From assembly GCA_015654605.1 (NCBI GenBank), contig JAATGO010000080.1, positions 1-5,054 on the forward strand: a DNA stretch of 5,054 bases, in the 5' to 3' direction. A program made the translations under genes and the position numbers. Shown in pieces: positions 1 through 5,054 of this stretch. Each line of letters starts with the position of its first letter. Positions within the stretch are counted from its first letter, which is position 1. The DNA is from Betaproteobacteria bacterium. Its GTDB lineage: Bacteria; Pseudomonadota; Gammaproteobacteria; Burkholderiales; Burkholderiaceae. The notes under the pieces were generated by a model. It saw only the letters and a list, made by a program, of their open reading frames with translations. It made no database searches and was not told the origin of the DNA.

Positions 1-166
1 ACAGAATGCGATTATAGATTCAATATAAATACTAATTATCGTATTGCAGTTATCATGCGGTTGAGAGTACTTGTGAATATTTTCTGGGGAGTTCATAGAG
101 TACATATCGAGTTGGCTACATCATACATATTGGCCTCAGGGGGTGAGATTACATTGCATTGTCCTA

Positions 167-176
167 TGTTCGAACA
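167..176. repeat. 10-bp perfect palindrome TGTTCGAACA
   Basis: The ten bases read the same on both strands and do not extend further. It lies 3 bp before the first of two ATGCCAAT direct repeats. Such a site could bind a dimeric regulator, but there is no adjacent gene start to regulate. It does not fit the E. coli LexA pattern, because the outer CTG and CAG triplets are missing. Its function is unknown and it may be chance. Confidence 0.3.
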
Positions 177-179
177 GAG

Positions 180-199
180 ATGCCAATATGCATGCCAAT
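180..199. repeat. Two 8-bp direct repeats ATGCCAAT, 12 bp apart
   Basis: ATGCCAAT occurs at 180-187 and again at 192-199, a start-to-start distance of 12 bp, with a 4-bp spacer. The junction creates the palindrome ATGCAT at 188-193. The first copy, extended to AGATGCCAAT (178-187), recurs inverted as ATTGGCATCT at 480-489. The role is unknown; a tandem protein-binding site or chance are both possible. Confidence 0.4.
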
Positions 200-212
200 G
201 AGTCCATAAAGT

Positions 213-279
213 CATATAGCACTTTCGACAGTGCATGGCTATATTCATCACTGGATACTTTATCGAGGTGTGCTATATG
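213..279 (+). other. 67-nt long potential hairpin, possible structured RNA
   Basis: A perfect 10-bp inverted repeat pairs CATATAGCAC (213-222) with GTGCTATATG (270-279). Inside it, TCGA at 225-228 can pair with TCGA at 263-266. CAGTG at 229-233 can pair with CACTG at 249-253, and ATG at 235-237 with CAT at 246-248, closing a loop of 8 nt. An unpaired stretch at 254-262 makes the stem lopsided. Three flanking A-T pairs (208-210 with 280-282) may extend it. There is no T-run after either arm, so it is not a simple terminator. It could be a small RNA, an element folding in single-stranded DNA, or chance pairing in AT-rich DNA. The strand is arbitrary. Confidence 0.35.
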
Positions 280-343
280 TTTCGTCCTATATCAGGAGAT
301 GTGAGTAGTTACGCAGTGAATGACAGGTCAGTCGCCCCAGCGT

Positions 344-363
344 AATCTTTGCCAGCAGAGATT
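344..363 (+). other. Small hairpin, 8-bp stem with 4-nt loop
   Basis: AATCTTTG (344-351) pairs with CAGAGATT (356-363) around the loop CCAG. Seven pairs are Watson-Crick and one (349 with 358) is G-U in plus-strand RNA. The same pair is an A-C mismatch on the minus strand, so folding favours the plus strand. A weaker stem, TCCC/GGGA (372-375 with 385-388), follows. No T-run follows, so a terminator role is unlikely. Confidence 0.3.
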
Positions 364-509
364 CATGTTATTCCCGATTTAGCTGGGATGGAACAGATGC
401 ACATCAACTGGGAGCGGCTGACACAGGAAGCAAGTGTGTTATCGCCGGTGTAGGTAGTCAATACTCGGAAGTAGGAGTGATTGGCATCTTTCATAAGGGA
501 GAAATGTTG

Positions 510-2183
510 CTAATTTGCCGAGCTTAATGACCCCAGTAACAAACTTTCTGCCAAATCAATCTGATGGCCAAGAGAAAAGAAACTTTCATCATTAATGCGG
601 CGCTGGGCGCGTAGGCGATATAGCTCATGGCGTTCGGCACGAATGGCAGCCAGTTTCAATTCTTTTTCAAACTGCTTTAGACGGTTAGCGACCTGGTTGA
701 CTTCTGCGGAGTCACTTTCGGCATTCATGCGCATGCGGTAAGAAGCAACAAGATTACCTCCTACTTCAGTCAGTAGTGCCAGATCGGCTTCATCCAGGGA
801 GCTACTGATGCGCTGCTGTGCCAAGGTAATGCCTTTGACAGCAGCTTCTGACAGGCTTAAGCGTGCGCGCATTTCTTCAGCACGTTGTCGCATATGATCT
901 TGTTCCAGCTGCAACCCATTGAGTAGCCATGGTAAGAGAATGCTTCCAGATAGCAAAGAACAGAGAATGACGCCTGTAGCCAGGAAAATAAGAAGATCCC
1001 GTGCAGGAAACGGAGAGCCATCTGAGAGTGCTAAGGGAATGGACATAACGGCAGCGAGCGTAATAGCACCGCGTACCCCTGCCAGAGAAGTAATGCTGAT
1101 AAGGCGCATATCTGCTTCCAGCCTTCCAGCATGATGGCCAATGATGGCCGCCGTAAAACTTCGCAGGCGAAGGTTGAGCCATACCCAGACAAAACGGAGC
1201 ATGATCAAGGCAGCAGTGATAGCAATGATATAGATGGCCAGGTGCCAGATGGGGACATTTCCTGCGACGACAGCATCAAAATGAGCCTGACCAATAATAC
1301 TGGGTAATTGCAGTCCTAGCAGAATAAATGTCATGCCGTTGAAGACGAATTCCACCATATTTAAAATACTGCGGCTTTGCATACGGGTGGCAGCTGATTC
1401 TGCTCCAGCAGTTTCAAGATAAGGCATTAACATGCCGGCAGCCACTGCAGACAAAATACCAGACAGGCCGAAATGCTCAGCAAAGATATAGGAAACGAAT
1501 GGAATCAGGAGCAGAAGAACGACTTGAATACCAGGTTCATCATCACTCCATTCGATAATTTTGCGTCTGACCAAACCAAAACCCCAGGCAACCACAAGGC
1601 CAGTAATGATTCCGCCAATAGAAATCAATACAAAGCTGATACTGGCATTCACTAGCGAGAACGCCCCTGACAATACCGCAATAATGGCAAATTTGAACGC
1701 CACCAAGCCGGTGGAATCGTTCATGAGTGCCTCTCCTTCCAATACATGGCGCATGGTCGTTGGTAAACGGTCTTTGCCAACAATCGCTGATACTGCAACA
1801 GCATCAGTTGGGGAAAGCACTGCACCCAATGCAAATGCCGCAGGTAAGGAGATGATGGGAATCATCCAATGAATAAAATAACCAACGCCAACCACAGTAA
1901 AGATGACAAGTCCTAGTGCCAGAGCCATAATGGGTCTGACCAGCCGGAAAAACTCACGCTTGGGCATACGCCAACCATCACTGAAGAGTAGCGGAGGAAT
2001 GAATAGCAAGAGGAACAATTCTGGGTCAAAACTGACTCGTAACCCAAAGATGGGCAATGCGAGCAATGCGCCCAATGCAATCTGAAACAAAGGTAGCGGT
2101 AGTTTGATCGGCGTCAGTCGAGCAACGACACCAGAAATAGCGACAGCCAGCAACAAAATCAATACAGTAAAGACAAGTTCCAT
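510..2183 (-). CDS. Na+/H+ antiporter, CPA1 family (NhaP/YjcE-like)
   Basis: This 557-residue inner-membrane protein very probably exchanges protons for Na+ (or K+), serving pH and sodium homeostasis. Residues 1-423 are a series of hydrophobic segments. CPA1 hallmarks are visible: FIPPLLF at 61-67, SPTDAVAV at 124-131 (Asp127), EGEALMNDST at 149-158 with the Asn155-Asp156 pair typical of electroneutral exchangers, and GVRGAITLA at 369-377 (Arg371). Residues about 424-557 are charged, rich in Glu, Arg and Ala, and probably a helical cytoplasmic tail, as in other bacterial members of similar length. The gene looks intact. The ATG at 2183 is the first of the frame after a run of Thr/Phe codons, but no clear Shine-Dalgarno sequence precedes it; an in-frame TTG lies 10 codons further upstream. 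It is transcribed divergently from the regulator. Ion specificity cannot be read from sequence. Confidence 0.93.
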   Translation of the reverse strand: MELVFTVLILLLAVAISGVVARLTPIKLPLPLFQIALGALLALPIFGLRVSFDPELFLLLFIPPLLFSDGWRMPKREFFRLVRPIMALALGLVIFTVVGVGYFIHWMIPIISLPAAFALGAVLSPTDAVAVSAIVGKDRLPTTMRHVLEGEALMNDSTGLVAFKFAIIAVLSGAFSLVNASISFVLISIGGIITGLVVAWGFGLVRRKIIEWSDDEPGIQVVLLLLIPFVSYIFAEHFGLSGILSAVAAGMLMPYLETAGAESAATRMQSRSILNMVEFVFNGMTFILLGLQLPSIIGQAHFDAVVAGNVPIWHLAIYIIAITAALIMLRFVWVWLNLRLRSFTAAIIGHHAGRLEADMRLISITSLAGVRGAITLAAVMSIPLALSDGSPFPARDLLIFLATGVILCSLLSGSILLPWLLNGLQLEQDHMRQRAEEMRARLSLSEAAVKGITLAQQRISSSLDEADLALLTEVGGNLVASYRMRMNAESDSAEVNQVANRLKQFEKELKLAAIRAERHELYRLRAQRRINDESFFSLGHQIDLAESLLLGSLSSAN

Positions 2184-2224
2184 GTGGTAAATGTGAAAAA
2201 TTTGTGTTGCAAATATGAATAATA

Positions 2225-2254
2225 TGACAAAGATAGCGCGTTACATATTTGTCA
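2225..2254. promoter_or_regulatory. 30-bp dyad TGACAAA-N16-TTTGTCA upstream of the antiporter gene
   Basis: Perfect 7-bp arms lie at 2225-2231 and 2248-2254, with two further matched pairs inside (2233-2234 with 2245-2246). The dyad is 41 bp upstream of the antiporter start codon, where an operator would be expected, and about 140 bp before the regulator promoter. The arm spacing is wide, so it suits either two dimer contacts or a small cruciform. No protein can be assigned. No good sigma70 promoter for the antiporter was found; a TATACT box on the minus strand (2276-2281) lacks a matching -35. Confidence 0.35.
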
Positions 2255-2393
2255 CTTATTTTCCTTTTAGACAGAAGTATAAACGCATATGGTTTTCAGA
2301 GGGGGAGCTTTGCTGAAGGCAAAAATGCATGCCGGTTAATGCCAGATCTGTGTGAGGAAGAGAAAGAACAGGTTCGGTAGATAGTTGAGTGAC

Positions 2394-2422
2394 TTGACAT
2401 GTTTACCATCACCACCTATGCT
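2394..2422 (+). promoter_or_regulatory. Sigma70-type promoter of the regulator-SDR operon
   Basis: A perfect TTGACA (-35, 2394-2399) is followed by exactly 17 bp and TATGCT (-10, 2417-2422, four of six consensus bases including the key TA at the start and the final T). Transcription would begin near 2429-2430, leaving a leader of about 35 nt before the ATG at 2465. It overlaps the upstream ATG at 2399, which argues against that ATG as the translation start. Confidence 0.7.
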
Positions 2423-2431
2423 TGCTTTTCA

Positions 2432-2442
2432 AAGGTCTTACC
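2432..2442. promoter_or_regulatory. FadR-like operator AGGTCTTACCA, probable autoregulation site
   Basis: The GGT-N3-ACC palindrome matches eight of the ten fixed positions of the E. coli FadR operator core TGGTCNGACCA. It also fits the FCD-subfamily pattern TNGTNNNACNA except for the first T. It sits about +3 to +13 from the predicted transcription start, between the -10 box and the start codon, where a bound repressor would block transcription. The gene just downstream encodes a FadR-type regulator, so autorepression is the natural inference. Confidence 0.5.
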
Positions 2443-2464
2443 AATTTCCCCGGCACAGGCAATC

Positions 2465-3196
2465 ATGTCATTTGATCCTATCGTACAAAAATCCATCTCC
2501 GAACAAGTAGCGCAGCGTTTGCTCAGCATGATTCGCAGTGGTTTACTTAAACCAGGACAGCAATTACCTCCTGAGCGTGAATTGGCGAATATGCTGGGTG
2601 TAGGGCGTCCAGCGGTGCGAGAAGCGATACGAGGCTTGGCGTTGCTTGGCTTGTTACGGATACGGCAGGGAGATGGCACATTTGTCGGGTCTCTGGAACC
2701 ACGTGAGTTGATGGAGCCACTGGAGATGATCATCGATTTGAATGTGGGGACGCTGGAAGCCTTATTTGATGCTCGCTTGATTATTGAGCCAGGGGTTGCC
2801 GCTTTGGCAGCCATACATATCAGCGATGAGACATTACTCTCATTGACACATAGTGTCGAAGATGAGGCTCGTTTATTAGGCGATCCAGGTGCTTTCGCTG
2901 CAGCCGATGTCGAATTTCATGAGGCAATTATTGCGGCGTGTGACAATCCATTTTTACAGAGTATTGCGGGAAGTTTGTATTTGCTTGGTAAAAAGAGTCG
3001 TAGCATTACATCTCGTTTACCGGCAACACTTGAGCGCAGCTTGCATGATCATAGAGAGATTCTGGCAGCGATGAAGGCTCGAGATTCATCACGTGCTGCA
3101 CAAGCGATGCGTACACATTTAAGCCGCGTGCGTGAGGCATATCGTAAAAGCAGTATGTTGGCGTCAGATGAGGCAGATGAGACAGTGACTCCGTAG
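2465..3196 (+). CDS. FadR-type GntR transcriptional regulator (FCD domain)
   Basis: This 243-residue DNA-binding regulator probably represses its own operon until a ligand, often a carboxylate or sugar acid in this subfamily, binds. Residues 5-77 form the GntR winged helix-turn-helix; the stretch LPPERELANMLGVGRPAVRE (34-53) and the wing RQGDGTFV (67-74) are diagnostic. Residues about 95-225 form the all-helical FCD ligand domain, with Arg104 and Glu108 near its start. Asp148, His152, His196 and His218 sit where the family's metal-binding residues occur. An ATG at 2399 would add 22 residues (MFTITTYACF...) unlike the family, but it overlaps the -35 box. The ATG at 2465 is preceded by AGG six bases upstream, and the protein then begins directly before the helix-turn-helix as usual. 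The SDR gene follows after 61 bp. The ligand is unknown. Confidence 0.9.
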   Translation: MSFDPIVQKSISEQVAQRLLSMIRSGLLKPGQQLPPERELANMLGVGRPAVREAIRGLALLGLLRIRQGDGTFVGSLEPRELMEPLEMIIDLNVGTLEALFDARLIIEPGVAALAAIHISDETLLSLTHSVEDEARLLGDPGAFAAADVEFHEAIIAACDNPFLQSIAGSLYLLGKKSRSITSRLPATLERSLHDHREILAAMKARDSSRAAQAMRTHLSRVREAYRKSSMLASDEADETVTP

Positions 3197-3228
3197 CGGT
3201 TATGTGGGGAACTGTATGCGATGGATGA

Positions 3229-3257
3229 AAGAAAAATAATTTTCTTAGGAGGAGACA
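3229..3257 (+). promoter_or_regulatory. Strong Shine-Dalgarno of the SDR gene behind an AT hairpin
   Basis: AGGAGGAG (3247-3254) lies three bases before the ATG and is the strongest ribosome-binding site in the window, fixing the SDR start at 3258. Immediately before it, AAGAAAA (3229-3235) can pair with TTTTCTT (3240-3246) around a 4-nt loop. The stem is seven pairs, mostly A-T, so it is weak. It does not cover the Shine-Dalgarno sequence itself, and it is not followed by a T-run. Confidence 0.55.
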
Positions 3258-4019
3258 ATGAAAGATCTTGCGGGTAAGGTAATTCTGGTCACGGGGGCGA
3301 GTACTGGTATTGGTGCTGCGGCAGCGCGTGCATTTGGTGCGCAAGGAGCCCAAGTTGTTATTCACTATAATAGTTCCGCGACAGAGGCGGAGGCAGTTGC
3401 TACCGATATTCGTCAACGTGGTGGCAAGGCGTTGACGGTCAGTGCAGATGTTCGTGATAGTGAGGCTGTTGCGCGTAGTGTGGAGTCAGTGATTGCACAG
3501 TGTGGGCGGATCGACGTCCTGATCAATAACGCTGGCAGTATGGTACGGCGCGAAGCACTGGAAAACATTTCGGACGCACTATTTGATGAGATTGTGCAAA
3601 TCAATGCGCGTTCGGTCGTGGTTTTCAGTCGTTGTGTCATTCCCTTGATGCGGAAGCAGGGGGGAGGCAACATCATTAATGTCACCTCAGTAGCAGCACG
3701 TCATGGAGGTGGCCCTGGGGCACTGATCTATGCAGCATCAAAGGGATTTGTCAGTACTATCACGCATGGTATGGCCAAGGAGTTGCTGCCAGACCATATT
3801 CGGGTCAATGCGGTGGCACCAGGGGTAATCATGACACCATTTCAGGAACGCTTTACCTCACCGGAACAACTTGAAGGTTTTCGTAAAACTATCCCGATGG
3901 GGCGTATCGGTGAGCCGGATGAATGTTCGGGGGCTTTTTTATACTTGGCATCGGATCAGTTGTCTAGCTATGTGACAGGACAGATTCTTGAGGTCAATGG
4001 TGGACAGTATATGCCGTGA
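3258..4019 (+). CDS. Short-chain dehydrogenase/reductase (SDR), FabG/glucose-dehydrogenase-like
   Basis: This 253-residue cytoplasmic enzyme is of classical SDR length and oxidises an alcohol or reduces a ketone with a nicotinamide cofactor. The Rossmann motif TGASTGIG is at 12-19, Asp64 contacts adenine, and NNAG is at 90-93. The catalytic set is Asn116, Ser144, Tyr158 and Lys162 (YAASK), and the APG turn is at 187-189. The second strand ends in HYNSS (36-40) with no acidic residue, which favours NADP(H) over NAD(H). It could be called a 3-oxoacyl-ACP reductase by similarity. Its position behind a FadR-type regulator, away from fatty-acid genes, makes a sugar, sugar-acid or hydroxy-acid substrate at least as likely. 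It probably shares the regulator's transcript. The start is fixed by a strong Shine-Dalgarno. The gene looks intact. Substrate is unknown. Confidence 0.93.
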   Translation: MKDLAGKVILVTGASTGIGAAAARAFGAQGAQVVIHYNSSATEAEAVATDIRQRGGKALTVSADVRDSEAVARSVESVIAQCGRIDVLINNAGSMVRREALENISDALFDEIVQINARSVVVFSRCVIPLMRKQGGGNIINVTSVAARHGGGPGALIYAASKGFVSTITHGMAKELLPDHIRVNAVAPGVIMTPFQERFTSPEQLEGFRKTIPMGRIGEPDECSGAFLYLASDQLSSYVTGQILEVNGGQYMP

Positions 4020-4047
4020 GGTTAGCTGGTCATTTATTGGATAGGGC

Positions 4048-4075
4048 AGGTGTCATGAGTGCGGCACCTTTTCTT
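4048..4075 (+). terminator. Probable rho-independent terminator after the SDR gene
   Basis: AGGTGTC (4048-4054) pairs with GGCACCT (4063-4069), seven pairs including one G-U, around an 8-nt loop. The 3' arm runs straight into TTTTCTT (4069-4075). It lies 28 bp after the SDR stop codon, fitting the end of the regulator-SDR transcript. The stem is short and the T-run is broken by one C, so termination may be partial. An alternative stem, AGTGCG (4058-4063) with CGCACT (4078-4083), overlaps and excludes it. Confidence 0.6.
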
Positions 4076-4102
4076 GTCGCACTTGCTTCATAATGGCATG
4101 GA

Positions 4103-4135
4103 TAAGGTATCAGATGCCTGCGTAACGATACTTTA
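4103..4135 (+). other. Hairpin in the SDR-TAXI spacer
   Basis: TAAGGTATC (4103-4111) pairs with GATACTTTA (4127-4135): nine pairs, one of them G-U, around a 15-nt loop. The G-U pair is possible only in plus-strand RNA. No T-run follows. A shorter stem, CTCTC/GAGAG (4171-4175 with 4182-4186), lies downstream. Both precede the proposed TAXI promoter, so they would be in any read-through transcript from the SDR gene but not in the TAXI leader. Function is unknown. Confidence 0.35.
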
Positions 4136-4198
4136 CCTGAGTGCTCGGAAGAAGGTATATCGACAATATGCTCTCCTGTAAGAGAGAAAATGGGAATG

Positions 4199-4226
4199 TT
4201 GTTAATATAGGAATATAACTTATCAT
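4199..4226 (+). promoter_or_regulatory. Possible sigma70-type promoter of the TAXI receptor gene
   Basis: TTGTTA (4199-4204) and TATCAT (4221-4226) are separated by 16 bp and match the -35 and -10 consensus at four and five of six positions. Transcription would start near 4233, about 22 nt before the ATG at 4255. The region is very AT-rich, which makes chance matches more likely. A terminator upstream supports a separate promoter here. Confidence 0.4.
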
Positions 4227-4254
4227 AATGCATCGATTGTAAAATAATTATGTA

Positions 4255-5054
4255 ATGAAAAATCCTATCCGCACAGAACATAAGCAGGCTGTTGGTCGTA
4301 TGAAGGCACGCGTAATCGCAGTTTCGTGGCGCGATCTTGCCGTGAGTATCGGGCCGATTCTCTTGCTGGCTGTGGTAGGCGTGTGGCTTGCTATTTGGTT
4401 TATTCGTCCCGCTCCTCCTAAAACGCTGACCATGGTGACTGGTCCGAAGAACAGTACCTTCTGGAATGTAGGGCTGAAATATCGTGAAATATTGGCACGG
4501 GATGGAGTAACGCTCAATTTGATCCCAACCGAGGGATCTCTTGATAATTTACGGCAATTAAGTGCTGTCGATAGCAAGATTGATGTAGGCATTGTGCAAG
4601 GGGGGATGCCGGTAGAGGGAATAAGCGACAATTTGGTGTCGCTGGGCAGTATTGCGTATATTCCCGTTTCAGTTTTTTATCGGGGAGCCAAAGGACTTGA
4701 TCGTTTGTCAGCGTTACAAGGTAAACGTATTGCTATTGGTGTTCAAGGCAGCGGTTCGAGACTGCTGGCTTTGAATTTACTCAAAAGAAACGGTATTGAG
4801 GAACACGGTAATACTCATCTATTTGATTGGGGTGACGCTAAAGCAGCTCAGGCATTGATTGATAATAAAATTGATGCAGCATTCTTGATGGATGATTCGG
4901 TGTCAGTGTCTACGCTGGGCAAGTTACTGAAAACGCCAGGCGTTTATTTTCTGGACTTTGCTCAGGCCGATGCCTATGTTCGACGTTTCAGCTATTTGAA
5001 AGAGTTGACGTTACCGATGGGCGTACTGGATCTTGGAAAAAACATACCAGACCA
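4255..5054 (+). CDS. TAXI-family TRAP-type solute receptor, membrane-anchored, 3' end beyond window
   Basis: The first 266 codons of an open gene are present. The product resembles TAXI receptors, which bind organic acids or amino acids outside the inner membrane for TRAP transport. A short basic cytoplasmic leader is followed by a hydrophobic segment at about 30-50, ending IRPAPP. There is no lipobox, and no obvious signal-peptidase site, so it is probably an uncleaved anchor. The receptor fold begins near residue 57 (TMVTGPKNSTFW). TEGSLDNL (92-99), IDVGIVQGG (109-117) and LQGKRIAIGVQGSGS (154-168) fit the TAXI pattern. An in-frame TAA at 4240 precedes the ATG at 4255. That ATG has no clear Shine-Dalgarno; an ATG at 4300 is an alternative and would still keep the anchor. 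No TRAP permease gene is visible. Transport function is inferred, and the ligand is unknown. Confidence 0.85.
   Translation, partial: MKNPIRTEHKQAVGRMKARVIAVSWRDLAVSIGPILLLAVVGVWLAIWFIRPAPPKTLTMVTGPKNSTFWNVGLKYREILARDGVTLNLIPTEGSLDNLRQLSAVDSKIDVGIVQGGMPVEGISDNLVSLGSIAYIPVSVFYRGAKGLDRLSALQGKRIAIGVQGSGSRLLALNLLKRNGIEEHGNTHLFDWGDAKAAQALIDNKIDAAFLMDDSVSVSTLGKLLKTPGVYFLDFAQADAYVRRFSYLKELTLPMGVLDLGKNIPD

Larger units (their letters stand above)
1..509. other. Non-coding region with repeats, no convincing gene
   Basis: This 509-base stretch lies beyond the 3' end of the antiporter gene. All frames on both strands are broken into short pieces; the longest noted is a 51-codon minus-strand frame (93-248) with no family resemblance. 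The left half is rich in A and T. It contains a 10-bp palindrome, two 8-bp direct repeats, a 67-nt potential hairpin and a smaller hairpin, listed separately. No tRNA-like cloverleaf and no transposase remnant was seen. No hairpin with a following T-run was found that could end antiporter transcription on the minus strand. It may be an ordinary intergenic spacer, a decayed gene, or the site of a small RNA; the sequence alone does not decide. Confidence 0.6.

Noticed and set aside
64..103. Direct repeat AGAGTAC at 64-70 and 97-103
   Set aside because: Seven bases is too short in AT-rich DNA to be meaningful, and no third copy was found.
93..248. 51-codon minus-strand frame with a CxxC-like HCRKC near its start
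   Set aside because: It is Trp- and His-rich, has no Shine-Dalgarno sequence or recognisable family, and runs across the repeats and half of the long hairpin, so a chance frame is likelier.
420..440. Hairpin ACAC/GTGT as a terminator for the antiporter gene
   Set aside because: The stem has only four pairs and no T-run follows it on the minus strand.
1561..1872. 103-codon plus-strand frame inside the antiporter gene
   Set aside because: It is antisense to conserved antiporter motifs (SPTDAVAV and the Asn-Asp pair) and has no domain of its own.
2343..2350. 8-bp palindrome CAGATCTG upstream of the regulator promoter
   Set aside because: It is short, about 44 bp before the -35 box, without a second copy or match to a known operator; such palindromes are frequent by chance.
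3006..3416. 136-codon minus-strand frame spanning the regulator-SDR junction
   Set aside because: It lies antisense to two well-supported genes and over the strong SDR ribosome-binding site; its Cys-, Arg- and Thr-rich product looks like the reverse of coding DNA.
4030..4281. 83-codon minus-strand frame in the SDR-TAXI spacer
   Set aside because: It begins inside the TAXI gene, covers the terminator and promoter signals of the plus strand, and its sequence resembles no family.

Overview
The window reads as chromosomal DNA from a Gram-negative proteobacterium of moderate, not high, GC content. The membrane-anchored TAXI receptor and the FadR-type regulator next to a short-chain dehydrogenase (SDR) resemble Burkholderiales or Acetobacteraceae gene sets. 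That placement is an impression from protein style and is not proven. No transposase, integrase, phage gene, CRISPR array, rRNA or tRNA was seen.

Layout. Positions 1-509 hold no convincing gene. They do hold several repeats, including a 67-nt potential hairpin (213-279) and a 10-bp inverted repeat spanning about 310 bp. Positions 510-2183 (minus strand) encode a complete CPA1-family Na+/H+ antiporter. A 210-bp region then leads to a plus-strand pair: a FadR-type GntR regulator (best start 2465) and an SDR oxidoreductase (3258-4019), 61 bp apart with no terminator between them. A probable rho-independent terminator (4048-4075) follows the SDR. Next come a further hairpin and a possible promoter. 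The window closes with the first 266 codons of a TAXI-type substrate receptor carrying an N-terminal membrane anchor; the gene runs off the right edge.

How the genes may work together. The regulator has a good sigma70-like promoter (TTGACA, 17 bp, TATGCT). A FadR-like operator, AGGTCTTACCA, lies at about +3 to +13 of the predicted transcript. This suggests an autoregulated regulator-dehydrogenase operon responding to a small carboxylate or a similar ligand. The TAXI receptor could bind a related organic acid, but it appears to have its own promoter, so the link is only by proximity. The antiporter is divergent and probably serves pH and sodium homeostasis independently.

The families are all known ones. 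The most useful new points are the corrected regulator start, its candidate operator, and the structured non-coding region at the left end. No clearly novel multi-gene system was found.
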